From Hyphomicrobiales bacterium (lineage in GTDB: Bacteria; Pseudomonadota; Alphaproteobacteria; Rhizobiales; Devosiaceae), in assembly GCA_015487985.1 (NCBI GenBank), contig WFOP01000016.1, positions 1-11,557 of the forward strand: a DNA stretch of 11,557 bases. The letters run 5' to 3'. Below, piece after piece: positions 1-6,318 of this stretch. The notes under the pieces were generated by a model. That model was not told the DNA's origin. It saw nothing but the letters and a program-made list of their open reading frames with translations, and did no database searches. A program made the position numbers and the translations under genes. How positions within the stretch are numbered: the stretch's first letter is position 1; every line of letters starts with the position of its first letter.

Positions 1-1053
1 ACCGAAACCCTTTGCGAAGAGGTTTGTGTGCGCGAAGAATCTGAAGGCAAGCCGGTAAAAATCGGCCAACTGCAGCGCTATGCAACGGATTTGGCCATGC
101 AGAATGACAAGCAGTTTTTTGTGCGGGCCGAGCCAACAGGCAAAACGATTGCCATTGTCGGGGCGGGGCCTGCCGGGCTGGCCTGTGCGCACCGTCTGGC
201 AATGTATGGCCATGATGTGACAATTCTGGATGCGCGCCCAAAAGCGGGGGGGCTGAACGAATATGGCATTGCAACCTATAAGACTGTTGACGGGTTTGCT
301 CAGGCGGAGCTGGAATATGTCACAAAGATTGGCGGGATCACGATTGAACTCGGCCAGGAACTGGGCCGGGATTTTTCCCTTGATGACTTAACGAACAAAT
401 ATGATGCGGTATTTATCGGATTTGGTCTTGGCGGGGTCAACGCCCTGCGCGCCGCCGGTGAAAAAGTGCCGGGGGTGAGCGATGCAGTGGATTTCATTTC
501 TGAATTGCGCCAGGCAAACGACCTGTCCAGCGTGGACATTGGTCGCAGGGTATTGGTGATCGGGGGCGGGATGACCGCGATTGATGCCGCAGTGCAGGCA
601 AAGCTGCTGGGGGCTGAAGAAGTCACCATATGTTATCGGCGCGGGGCTGAGCAAATGGGCGCCTCTGAGTTTGAACAGGATCTGGCAGTATCAAAAGGTG
701 TCGTGATACGCCACTGGCTGCAACCCAAAAAAGTGCTGAGCAAAGAGGGAAAAGTTTCCGGTCTCGAGTTGGAATATACCCGGATTGAAGATGGCAAACT
801 GGTGGGGGCCGGCCACACGGCCACATTGCCCGCCGATCAGATTTTCAAAGCAATCGGCCAGTCGCTGGACAAAAATCACGCCGATGGTCTCAATATTGTT
901 GGTGGACGCATTGAGGTGGATGAACAGGGGCGCACTTCAAGGAAAAAAATCTGGGCCGGGGGCGATTGCGCCAGCGGTGGTGATGATTTGACGGTGACGG
1001 CGGTTGCCAATGGGCGCGATGCGGCGGAGGACATTCATGCGGCCCTCTCCTAA
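1..1053 (+). CDS. preT: NAD-dependent dihydropyrimidine dehydrogenase, subunit PreT (5' end outside window)
   Basis: The small FAD/NAD(H) subunit of the two-part bacterial dihydropyrimidine dehydrogenase passes electrons between NADH and the catalytic PreA subunit, which reduces uracil and thymine. The frame is open from base 1, so the true start lies upstream and 350 residues are visible. They begin in the cysteine-rich N-terminal Fe-S domain (LCEEVCVRE, then EGKPVKIGQLQRYATD, typical of PreT and the GltD-like family). The FAD dinucleotide motif GAGPAG is at visible residues 54-59, the second nucleotide-binding motif VIGGGMTAIDAA is around 187-198, and the C-terminal FAD motif GGDCASGGDD is around 320. 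A GTG at 28 is not the start, because conserved sequence continues upstream of it. E. coli PreT has about 412 residues, so roughly 60 are missing. The 3' end overlaps the next gene by 17 nt. preA follows one gene later, which supports the PreT assignment over a generic glutamate synthase small subunit. Confidence 0.93.
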   Translation, partial: TETLCEEVCVREESEGKPVKIGQLQRYATDLAMQNDKQFFVRAEPTGKTIAIVGAGPAGLACAHRLAMYGHDVTILDARPKAGGLNEYGIATYKTVDGFAQAELEYVTKIGGITIELGQELGRDFSLDDLTNKYDAVFIGFGLGGVNALRAAGEKVPGVSDAVDFISELRQANDLSSVDIGRRVLVIGGGMTAIDAAVQAKLLGAEEVTICYRRGAEQMGASEFEQDLAVSKGVVIRHWLQPKKVLSKEGKVSGLELEYTRIEDGKLVGAGHTATLPADQIFKAIGQSLDKNHADGLNIVGGRIEVDEQGRTSRKKIWAGGDCASGGDDLTVTAVANGRDAAEDIHAALS

Positions 1054-1414
1054 GGTTTTGTGGCCGGCCTGCATGTCTGCCCTGACCCTGTTCTTGATGA
1101 CAAATGCCCTTGCCAAGCCACCAAACATGCTTGGCACCTGGTGCAGTGATGATGGGAGGGAAATTCTTTATATGGAGCAAAACTCCATCGGGTTTAATGA
1201 GCATACCGTTTGTGAATTGCCCGCGCCCCTGACCATCGCATCAGAAGTGAAAATGGAAATCTCCTGCGCCAATATCTATTTTGACGGGGATGAAATTATC
1301 CGGGAATTTGAAGAAACATTTCTGTTTGCGGCCCGGTTTTTCGCCCCCGATCAATTGACAATAATTATGGACAAAAGCGCCGAACCGACAATGTTCCGGC
1401 GTTGTTATGAATAA
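1037..1414 (+). CDS. Small secreted four-cysteine protein of unknown function
   Basis: A 125-residue protein that I do not recognise. The N-terminus is a clear Sec signal peptide: basic residues R2 and K6, a hydrophobic stretch around residues 7-22, and a likely signal peptidase I site after A24-L25-A26, giving a periplasmic mature protein of about 99 residues. The mature part has exactly four cysteines (36, 59, 77, 123), suited to two disulfides, and starts with a GTWC motif seen in small beta-rich periplasmic proteins. The start at 1037 is chosen because GGAGG (1026-1030) lies 6 nt upstream and the signal peptide begins there; an in-frame ATG at 1004 would place 11 polar residues ahead of it. 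The gene overlaps preT by 17 nt and ends 20 nt before preA, so it is probably co-transcribed and coupled to preT. A periplasmic protein between two subunits of a cytoplasmic enzyme is unexpected. Confidence 0.75.
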   Translation: MRPSPKVLWPACMSALTLFLMTNALAKPPNMLGTWCSDDGREILYMEQNSIGFNEHTVCELPAPLTIASEVKMEISCANIYFDGDEIIREFEETFLFAARFFAPDQLTIIMDKSAEPTMFRRCYE

Positions 1415-1434
1415 AACTAAAAGGGAATTATGTA

Positions 1435-2748
1435 ATGGCTGATCTCACAAGTACTTTTGTTGGCATAAAGTCCCCCAATCCGTTCTGGCTGGCCTCAGCT
1501 CCCCCAACGGACAAGGCCTATAATGTTGAGCGGGCTTTCAAGGCCGGCTGGGGTGGTGTGATGTGGAAAACCCTTGGCGAAGACGGCCCCCCCGTGGTCA
1601 ACGTCAACGGGCCGCGCTATGGCGCAATTTTTGGCGGTGACCGGCGCCTGATCGGCATGAATAATATCGAGCTGATCACGGATCGTGAACTTCAGTTGAA
1701 CCTGCGTGAAATCAAGCAGGTAAAGAAGGATTGGCCCGATCGCGCGGTTGTTGTTTCCCTGATGGTGCCCTGTGAAGAGGATGCCTGGAAAACCATTTTG
1801 CCGGTGGTGGAAGAAACCGGCGCTGATGGCATCGAGCTTAACTTTGGCTGCCCCCACGGCATGAGCGAGCGCGGCATGGGCGCGGCGGTGGGGCAGGTGC
1901 CTGAATATATTGAAATGGTCACCCGCTGGTGCAAGCAAAATACCAATATGCCCGTGATTGTTAAACTCACCCCCAATATTTCAGACATCCGCTATCCCGC
2001 GCGCGCCGCCCATGCGGGGGGTGCCGATGCGGTCAGTCTGATTAACACCATCAATTCCATTGTGTCGGTGGACCTGAGCACCTTCGCCCCCAACCCCGCC
2101 ATTGATGGCAAAGGCACCCATGGGGGCTATTGCGGCCCGGCGGTAAAACCTATTGCTTTGAACATGGTGGCCGAAATCGCCCGCGACCCGGAAACCCGTG
2201 GCCTGCCCATTTCGGGCATTGGCGGCATTTCCAACTGGCGCGATGCCGCTGAGTTCATCGCCCTTGGGGCGGGCAATGTGCAGGTATGTACCGCCGCCAT
2301 GGTCTATGGTTTCAAAATTGTCGAAGAAATGATTTCGGGCCTGTCCAACTGGATGGATGAAGAGGGGCACAAGTCCATTGACGATTTTGTCGGGCGCGCC
2401 GTGCCCAACGTCACTGACTGGCAATATCTCAACCTCAACCACATCACCAAGGCAAAAATCGATCAGGACCTGTGCATCAAATGCGGGCGTTGTCACATCG
2501 CTTGTGAAGACACTTCTCATCAGGCGATTATGGCGACAAAAAACAATGTGGCGGGTGCAGAGCGCCACTTTGAGGTGATGGAAGACGAATGTGTCGGCTG
2601 TAACCTGTGTGTGCTTACCTGCCCGGTGGAAAACTGCATCACCATGAACCCGCTAGAGGCAGGGGTCATTGATGAGCGCACGGGCAAAGTGGTTCAAAAG
2701 GACTATGCCAACTGGACAACACATCCCAATAATCCGGGGGCGAGTTAG
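1435..2748 (+). CDS. preA: NAD-dependent dihydropyrimidine dehydrogenase, catalytic subunit PreA
   Basis: The catalytic FMN and Fe-S subunit that reduces uracil and thymine to the 5,6-dihydro forms, the first step of the reductive pathway, in the cytoplasm with PreT. The first roughly 310 residues form a dihydroorotate dehydrogenase-like barrel (start FVGIKSPNPFWLASAPPT). The active-site loop reads NFGCPHGMSERGMG, with N136 and C139 aligning with Asn668 and the catalytic Cys671 of mammalian DPD. NTINSI (around residues 203-208) and the GIGGISNWRDA phosphate-binding region follow. The C-terminus is a two-cluster ferredoxin domain: CIKCGRCHIAC (C347, 350, 353, 357) and CVGCNLCVLTC (C386, 389, 392, 396). 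All eight cluster ligands are present. The length is 437 residues, somewhat longer than E. coli PreA (about 411). AGGGA about 8 nt upstream of the ATG serves as ribosome binding site. A repeat element begins within ten bases of the stop codon. Confidence 0.96.
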   Translation: MADLTSTFVGIKSPNPFWLASAPPTDKAYNVERAFKAGWGGVMWKTLGEDGPPVVNVNGPRYGAIFGGDRRLIGMNNIELITDRELQLNLREIKQVKKDWPDRAVVVSLMVPCEEDAWKTILPVVEETGADGIELNFGCPHGMSERGMGAAVGQVPEYIEMVTRWCKQNTNMPVIVKLTPNISDIRYPARAAHAGGADAVSLINTINSIVSVDLSTFAPNPAIDGKGTHGGYCGPAVKPIALNMVAEIARDPETRGLPISGIGGISNWRDAAEFIALGAGNVQVCTAAMVYGFKIVEEMISGLSNWMDEEGHKSIDDFVGRAVPNVTDWQYLNLNHITKAKIDQDLCIKCGRCHIACEDTSHQAIMATKNNVAGAERHFEVMEDECVGCNLCVLTCPVENCITMNPLEAGVIDERTGKVVQKDYANWTTHPNNPGAS

Positions 2749-2753
2749 CCACT

Positions 2754-2872
2754 ACCGTTCATACGTCTGTATTTTTGCAATTTCCACCCCGTGCCGTCAT
2801 TGCGAGAAGCGAAGCGACGAAGCAATCCAGTGACATATGGGTAAAGCTCAAGAATCTGGATTGCCGTTGAAA
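2754..2872 (+). repeat. Palindromic repeat, copy 1 (right arm deleted)
   Basis: A copy of the dispersed repeat that contains CGTCATTGCGAG...GCAATCCAG...CTGGATTGC. It matches copy 2 (3269-3414) at a constant offset of 515 nt: 24 nt identical from 2757, then a short stretch with three mismatches, then 81 nt identical (2786-2866). After 2866 this copy jumps straight to TTGAAA, lacking the 27 nt that complete the right arm in copy 2 (3382-3408), although both copies continue with TTGAAA. The simplest reading is an internal deletion between short CG-ending sequences. The inner arms GCAATCCAG/CTGGATTGC survive, so a hairpin is still possible and could act on the 3' end of the preT-preA transcript. 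Confidence 0.85.
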
Positions 2873-2896
2873 GGAGTGTGGAAAGAGCGGTGCGGT

Positions 2897-2929
2897 AAAA
2901 AACAGCCACTGCTTTTTCAAGCAGTGGCT
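2897..2929 (-). terminator. Intrinsic terminator, minus strand
   Basis: A perfect 11-bp inverted repeat (AGCCACTGCTT/AAGCAGTGGCT, 2904-2929) has a 4-nt loop. Read on the minus strand it is followed after one G by six T (2902-2897), the standard Rho-independent terminator form. On the plus strand no T tract follows the stem, so it points to a minus-strand transcript. Confidence 0.8.
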
Positions 2930-2964
2930 CCCAAAGGTTTGAATTACACAACCGCGTTATCTCC

Positions 2965-3057
2965 CTAAGTCATTCTTGAAATTACCTCTAAAAGTTCGGC
3001 AATCGAAACCAAGATTCCCGGGATTGATAACACTATCGCGGTCATTTCCAAATTCAA
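2965..3057 (-). CDS. Tiny hydrophobic peptide (30 aa from TTG, or 26 aa from ATG at 3045)
   Basis: A short ORF inside the predicted minus-strand transcript. From TTG (3057-3055) it gives 30 residues beginning NLEMTAIVLSIPG after the initiator and ending ELLEVISRMT. From the internal ATG (3045-3043) it gives 26. The middle, roughly TAIVLSIPGILVSIA, is hydrophobic enough for one membrane-inserted helix, with acidic residues towards the C-terminal side. GGAG (3069-3066) lies 8 nt before the TTG, whereas the ATG has only a GGA placed too close. The TTG overlaps the stop codon of a five-codon ORF (TTGA), an arrangement typical of reinitiation. I recognise no family. Peptides of this size occur as type I toxins, leader peptides and small membrane regulators, but nothing here decides between them or rules out chance. 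Confidence 0.35.
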   Translation of the reverse strand: MNLEMTAIVLSIPGILVSIAELLEVISRMT

Positions 3058-3071
3058 CTAGACATCTCCAT
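3054..3071 (-). CDS. Five-codon leader ORF (MEMSS)
   Basis: ATG at 3071 with a strong ribosome binding site, AAGGAG (3086-3081), 9 nt upstream, followed by only five sense codons and TGA. The stop overlaps a downstream TTG start in another frame (TTGA). If real, its role would be to load ribosomes for the hydrophobic peptide or to act as a short regulatory leader. An ORF this short could be accidental; only the good ribosome binding site and the overlap argue for it. Confidence 0.25.
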   Translation of the reverse strand: MEMSS

Positions 3072-3116
3072 TTTTGAAATCTCCTTAACAATGGGGCGCT
3101 AAATTGCGCTCAGAAA

Positions 3117-3144
3117 ATATTACCCACTTCTGCAATGGCGTCAA
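3117..3144 (-). promoter_or_regulatory. Sigma70-type promoter for the minus-strand unit
   Basis: On the minus strand, a -35 box TTGACG (3144-3139; five of six match TTGACA) is followed by a 16-nt spacer and a -10 box TAATAT (3122-3117). The predicted transcription start is near 3110. It faces away from the MFS gene and towards the terminator at 2897-2929. It is among the closest sigma70 matches I noted in the window's intergenic DNA. Confidence 0.55.
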
Positions 3145-3203
3145 TAATACTATTTCATTCGGAAAGTTCGTAGAGAGTGATTTGTTGTGCGCATTTGAGA
3201 GAA

Positions 3204-3229
3204 ATAAGCATAACAAAAAGGTTGCTTAT
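3204..3229. repeat. Inverted repeat upstream of the minus-strand promoter
   Basis: ATAAGCA (3204-3210) pairs with TGCTTAT (3223-3229). With a 2-nt bulge the stem extends to a 9-bp form, ATAAGC/AAC against GTTGCTTAT, enclosing AAAAAG. It lies roughly 95-120 nt upstream of the predicted start of the minus-strand RNA. It may be a binding site or a remnant of the inserted segment; position alone does not decide. Confidence 0.35.
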
Positions 3230-3268
3230 GTGCTCACTTTGGTTTCATGAATAATCGTTTCGCCAACC

Positions 3269-3414
3269 ACTGTTCATACGTCTGTATTTTTGCAAATTAT
3301 ACCCCGTGCCGTCATTGCGAGAAGCGAAGCGACGAAGCAATCCAGTGACATATGGGTAAAGCTCAAGAATCTGGATTGCCGCGCCCCTTTTGGGGGCTCG
3401 CAATGACGTTGAAA
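3269..3414 (+). repeat. Palindromic repeat, copy 2 (complete)
   Basis: A complete copy. The palindromic core runs 3310-3408 with 12-bp perfect terminal inverted repeats, CGTCATTGCGAG (3310-3321) and CTCGCAATGACG (3397-3408). Inner inverted repeats are GCAATCCAG (3337-3345) and CTGGATTGC (3371-3379), and a small hairpin CCCCTTTTGGGG lies inside the right arm. Upstream, 3272-3309 is also shared with copy 1, so the repeated unit is larger than the palindrome. Elements with this core sequence are dispersed in many alphaproteobacterial genomes (from general knowledge, not checked). There is no transposase, so it is a non-autonomous or REP-like element. Six-frame translation of it gives the spurious peptide RFASRNDG. 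Confidence 0.9.
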
Positions 3415-3461
3415 TGCCCGTGCACAAAAGCTGACTGGGGAATTTTGCCCCGATTAAAGAT

Positions 3462-3489
3462 ACCGGCAAGAGAGGGAGCCGGTTTTATT
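3462..3489 (+). terminator. Weak possible intrinsic terminator between the repeat and the MFS gene
   Basis: ACCGGC (3462-3467) and GCCGGT (3478-3483) form a 6-bp GC-rich stem with a 10-nt loop, followed by TTTATT on the plus strand. The stem is short and the T tract interrupted. If active, it would stop read-through from the preT-preA side before the MFS promoter. Confidence 0.25.
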
Positions 3490-3549
3490 GGCAAATCGTT
3501 TGAACGGCCCAAGCAGCGTATGCTTATCAACCCCAGCGATTAACGCGCA

Positions 3550-3577
3550 TGGACAAAACTTCAGCTCTAACGATAAT
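3550..3577 (+). promoter_or_regulatory. Putative promoter of the MFS gene
   Basis: TGGACA (3550-3555) and GATAAT (3572-3577) each match the sigma70 boxes at five of six positions and are 16 nt apart. The predicted start near 3584 leaves a leader of about 40 nt that holds a perfect palindrome AACCGGTT (3586-3593), a possible operator. The rest of 3415-3549 shows nothing I can name beyond the hairpin at 3462. Confidence 0.4.
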
Positions 3578-3624
3578 GTTGACATAACCGGTTCTTTGCC
3601 GGGGAGGAACAAGGAAATTTCACC

Positions 3625-4842
3625 ATGGCCACAGCCCTGTTTTTGCGCAACCGGAACTATCGCCTTCTGTTTACCGCCGGTGCGCTGACCAACCTTGGCG
3701 ATGGTCTTATTCTGTTGGCGCTGCCATGGCTTGCAACGCTTTTAACTCAGGACCCGGTGGCCATTGGCGCGGTGGCGGCGGCGGGTCGGTTTCCCTGGCT
3801 GTTGTTCGCACTTCCTGCGGGTGTGGTTATCGATCGCACCGATAAACGCAAGCTCATTGCAAGCGCTGACCTGCTTCGTGCGGGGATCGTATCGGCCATT
3901 CTCATATTGGCGCTGAACGAGCCGGCCCCCGGAGCAATCTGGGTATTGGCGGGGCTGGCATTTTTGCTGGGGTCCGCCGAAGTATTGCGGGATAATGCGG
4001 CTCAAACAATCCTGCCTTCCATTGTTGAACATGATGATCTTGAAACGGCAAACGGGCAATTATGGAGTGTTGAACAGCTGACGGGCCAGTTCATCGGTCC
4101 CCCGTTGGCCGGGGTGCTTATTGCGGTGGGCATCGGGTTTCCCTTCGGGCTGGATGTGGCAATGCTGGTGCTGGCGGCGGGTCTGGTCTGGCTAATCACC
4201 CTGTCGCCGCAGATGCGGGTTCAGGCCGGTTTTTTTAAGGCGTTCATTGAGGGCATCGCCTTTATGCGAAGCGATAAAATGCTGTTGCGGCTGGCGGTGG
4301 TTTTGGGGGTGGCCAATTTTCTGGCGACGGCCACGATAACCGTGCAGGTGCTTTTTGCGCAACAGGTATTGGGGTTGTCGTCCGTGGGATATGGCATGGT
4401 GCTTTCGGTTGCGGCGCTGGGTGCCATCACCGGCAGTTTGCTGGCGCCGCGCATGACCAAAGCGATTGGCATACAAAAGTGCCTGTTTTTATCAATCGGC
4501 GTTTGGGCAGCCGGATATGGCATTATCGGGCTGAGCGGCAGTGGCCTGATGATGGCATTTGCACTGTTCGCCGTTATGGCCGCCGCAATGTTGTGGAATG
4601 TCATAACCGTGTCCTGGCGGCAACGGCGCATCCCGCCCCGATTGTTGGGCCGGGTAAATTCCATCTATCGCTTTTTTGGCTGGGGCTCGATGCCTCTAGG
4701 CGCGCTTGCCGGAGGGTTTGTTGTTTCGCTGCTTGAAAATGAAATGGGCCGCGAAACAGCCCTGCGCGCACCCTTTTTTCTGGCGGCGGCATGCTGTGGG
4801 TTATTGCTGGTATATGCGATCTTCAGGCTGCGCTTGTCGTAA
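3625..4842 (+). CDS. MFS transporter (EntS/MFS_3-like)
   Basis: A 405-residue inner-membrane major facilitator with about twelve hydrophobic segments across its length, the family's usual size. The N-terminus FLRNRNYRLLFTAGALTNLGDG, the loop after helix 2 (AGVVIDRTDKRKL, a variant of MFS motif A) and DNAAQTILPSIVEHDDLETANGQ after helix 4 are characteristic of the MFS_3 group that includes the enterobactin exporter EntS and many drug or macrolide exporters. The substrate cannot be read from sequence. The start is supported by AAGGAA (3611-3616) 8 nt upstream. It stands alone with its own putative promoter, 782 nt downstream of the end of repeat-adjacent preA by gene spacing, and converges on the GFA-family gene. 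I see no link to pyrimidine transport: known uracil carriers belong to other families (NCS1, NCS2). Confidence 0.85.
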   Translation: MATALFLRNRNYRLLFTAGALTNLGDGLILLALPWLATLLTQDPVAIGAVAAAGRFPWLLFALPAGVVIDRTDKRKLIASADLLRAGIVSAILILALNEPAPGAIWVLAGLAFLLGSAEVLRDNAAQTILPSIVEHDDLETANGQLWSVEQLTGQFIGPPLAGVLIAVGIGFPFGLDVAMLVLAAGLVWLITLSPQMRVQAGFFKAFIEGIAFMRSDKMLLRLAVVLGVANFLATATITVQVLFAQQVLGLSSVGYGMVLSVAALGAITGSLLAPRMTKAIGIQKCLFLSIGVWAAGYGIIGLSGSGLMMAFALFAVMAAAMLWNVITVSWRQRRIPPRLLGRVNSIYRFFGWGSMPLGALAGGFVVSLLENEMGRETALRAPFFLAAACCGLLLVYAIFRLRLS

Positions 4843-5023
4843 ATTGCTGGGCGACATTGTAATTTAGCTTTATATATCGTTGGCTTTGCGACTAATTCAG
4901 GTCTGTTCGAGTCCTTCTTTACCGAATGCTGCACGATGGGCCAATGTCGGTCATGACGATCAAGCGGACCTATGAGACCATTGGTGGGCCGCAAACTTGG
5001 TCGAAGCGGATTTGGAGTTCTTG

Positions 5024-5512
5024 CTACAAGTCCCCAATTTTCTGTGGTGCGTCGAAAACGGTCGGCGCAGTTGGTGTTCCGTCATTCTGCATGGCGTGTT
5101 CTATGAAAACAGGGGTATGCGCCGGAATGAGCGTTTCGCTCTGTGCAATGCCTAGGAAGATGTGCTTGGAATTATCGGGGGTCACTTCGAGCCAGTTTGG
5201 ATCATCAAGTGTTCCCCTGTATATGCCAACCGCCCCCTCAAAGCGCTCAAATGTCTGAAACAGCTTGGTGCCACAGTTGTTGCAGAAATTGATGTAAATC
5301 TTTTTGCCACTGCCCTTGGAGACGTGGGTGTATATCTTTGGGCTACCTGCAATTAGCGTAAAGTCAGAAGCGTCAAAGGCTGGTTGGACCATATACGCTC
5401 CGCCGGTAGCTCTCTGGCAGAACTTGCAATGACACATCGTTACCTTAGCGGGTTGGTTCGAGACCTCATACCGAATTCCGCCGCATAGGCATCCCCCTTG
5501 CGCTGCTGACAT
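5024..5512 (-). CDS. GFA-family zinc-binding protein
   Basis: A 162-residue cytoplasmic protein of the GFA (glutathione-dependent formaldehyde-activating, Gfa-like, CENP-V) family. It shows the family's zinc ligands: C8 and C10 in GGCLCGGIRYEV, C27-H-C29-K-F-C32 in MCHCKFCQR, and C77-N-N-C80-G in INFCNNCGTKL. Members bind structural zinc. The best studied are linked to formaldehyde-glutathione adducts, but the catalytic role is disputed and most members have no known substrate. The start at 5512 is preferred over an upstream in-frame ATG at 5563, because GAGG lies 7 nt before it and the conserved domain starts at once. It lies 76 nt downstream of the LysE-type gene on the same strand, so the two may be co-transcribed. 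Confidence 0.85.
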   Translation of the reverse strand: MSAAQGGCLCGGIRYEVSNQPAKVTMCHCKFCQRATGGAYMVQPAFDASDFTLIAGSPKIYTHVSKGSGKKIYINFCNNCGTKLFQTFERFEGAVGIYRGTLDDPNWLEVTPDNSKHIFLGIAQSETLIPAHTPVFIEHAMQNDGTPTAPTVFDAPQKIGDL

Positions 5513-5588
5513 AGCTTCACCTCGTATATTGTTTAGTCTGAATCGTACAACGGCCCTATTCAATGGGTCAAGTTTCCAGAAGTTTGCC

Positions 5589-6212
5589 CTACCGCGATGC
5601 GATAACTATGGCAGCTCCGCCGAGTGACGTAGCCCCGATGCGATTAGCGACCTGTACCGCACGCGGGGTTTTGAGAAAACGCCGTGCGTGGTGAGCGGCA
5701 GCGATCCAAGCGAAATCTACCAATGCGAGACTTCCAATCGTGACCAATGCGACCAACGCCCAGAGCGAGACCGTTGCCGAAGACAGGTCAATAAGGGTTG
5801 GCAAAAGAGCGAGGTAGAAAACCATGATTTTCGGGTTTTCGAGCGTCAGCGCCATCCCTGCGGCAAACATGGACCAACCCGAACGGGTGTCAGGCAGTGG
5901 TTCGCCCTCGGTTGAAACAGGTTGGGTCCATATCCGATATGCCAGCCAAAAGAGATAGGCGACGCCTGCAAATTTCAGAATAACGAAGGCGGTTTGGAAC
6001 GTCTCTGCCAGCGCCGACAGTCCTGTCATGGCAAGAGTAAGCCAGATAACTTCACCTATCCACATCGCTGCGACAAACGGAGTTACATCTGTCCATCCGC
6101 GTGAGATGACCCGCGAAACAAGAGCTGCGATTGAAGGGCCGGGTGCCCCAGCATTAAGAATGAGGGCGAAGGCGAATATTGCCAATGCAATTGGTTCCAT
6201 ACTGGCGACCAT
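5589..6212 (-). CDS. LysE/RhtB family amino-acid exporter
   Basis: A 207-residue inner-membrane protein of the LysE/RhtB superfamily, whose members export amino acids and related metabolites by proton exchange. The N-terminal motif NAGAPGPSIAALVSR is a version of the family's TPGPN/GPG signature, followed by SRGW and a helix-rich pattern with about six hydrophobic segments. ENPKIMVFYLALLPTLID is the conserved NPK motif around the middle of the protein. The start is uncertain: TTG at 6224, ATG at 6212 and ATG at 6200 are all in frame and none has a well-spaced ribosome binding site. I use 6212, behind GGGCGGG. The substrate is unknown. It lies between the GFA gene and rutR on the same strand, but 141 nt beyond the rutR stop, so operon membership with rutR is unclear. 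Confidence 0.82.
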   Translation of the reverse strand: MVASMEPIALAIFAFALILNAGAPGPSIAALVSRVISRGWTDVTPFVAAMWIGEVIWLTLAMTGLSALAETFQTAFVILKFAGVAYLFWLAYRIWTQPVSTEGEPLPDTRSGWSMFAAGMALTLENPKIMVFYLALLPTLIDLSSATVSLWALVALVTIGSLALVDFAWIAAAHHARRFLKTPRAVQVANRIGATSLGGAAIVIASR

Positions 6213-6318
6213 AGACCCGCCCAATCGTTTAGTGAAGATAGAAATTGTGAACTAAATGGTCATTGGCGCAAATCCAAAGCGGTCGTTCGGGCAGCAAAGA
6301 TATTTGATCAAAGGTCCA

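Larger units (their letters stand above)
2897..3110 (-). ncRNA. Predicted small minus-strand transcript (about 214 nt)
   Basis: I infer a short autonomous RNA from a near-consensus promoter (3117-3144), a predicted start near 3110, and an intrinsic terminator (2897-2929), all on the minus strand and antisense to no annotated gene. The RNA would begin with AGCGCAATTTAGCGC, which can form a 4-bp GCGC stem, followed by AAGGAG and very short ORFs. It may be an mRNA for a tiny peptide, a regulatory RNA, or both. It resembles no RNA family I can name. The surrounding segment is AT-rich (116 G+C in the 300 bases 2941-3240, about 39 percent), clearly lower than the genes on either side, which suggests a separate origin. 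No expression evidence is available from sequence alone. Confidence 0.45.

Noticed and set aside
2754..3414. CRISPR array
   Set aside because: There are only two long repeats (over 100 nt) separated by about 400 nt, with palindromic element structure and no cas genes.
2745..3469. Two minus-strand ORFs sharing the peptide ILELYPYVTGLLRRFASRND
   Set aside because: They are translations of the two copies of the palindromic repeat, with no ribosome binding site and differing ends. The shared peptide reflects the DNA repeat, not a protein family.
3579..3584. TTGACA as a -35 box for the MFS gene
   Set aside because: The position 16-18 nt downstream is GGGAGG-like, not a -10 box. The TGGACA/GATAAT pair just upstream is the better candidate.
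3352..3688. Plus-strand ORFs of 63 and 66 codons ahead of the MFS gene
   Set aside because: One starts inside the repeat, the other runs into the MFS gene in another frame. Neither has a ribosome binding site or a recognisable protein-like composition.
4900..4912. GTTCGAGTCC resembling a tRNA T-loop
   Set aside because: Flanking bases do not form the T stem, and no acceptor, D or anticodon arms can be built around it.
4665..4994. 109-codon minus-strand ORF over the MFS end and the MFS-GFA gap
   Set aside because: Most of it is the antisense of the MFS gene. The remainder is low-complexity intergenic sequence with no domain signal. I saw no terminator between the convergent genes either.
6303..6312. 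Perfect palindrome TTTGATCAAA between rutR and the LysE gene
   Set aside because: A 10-bp palindrome of this base composition is expected by chance now and then, and it does not match the RutR operator or a terminator.
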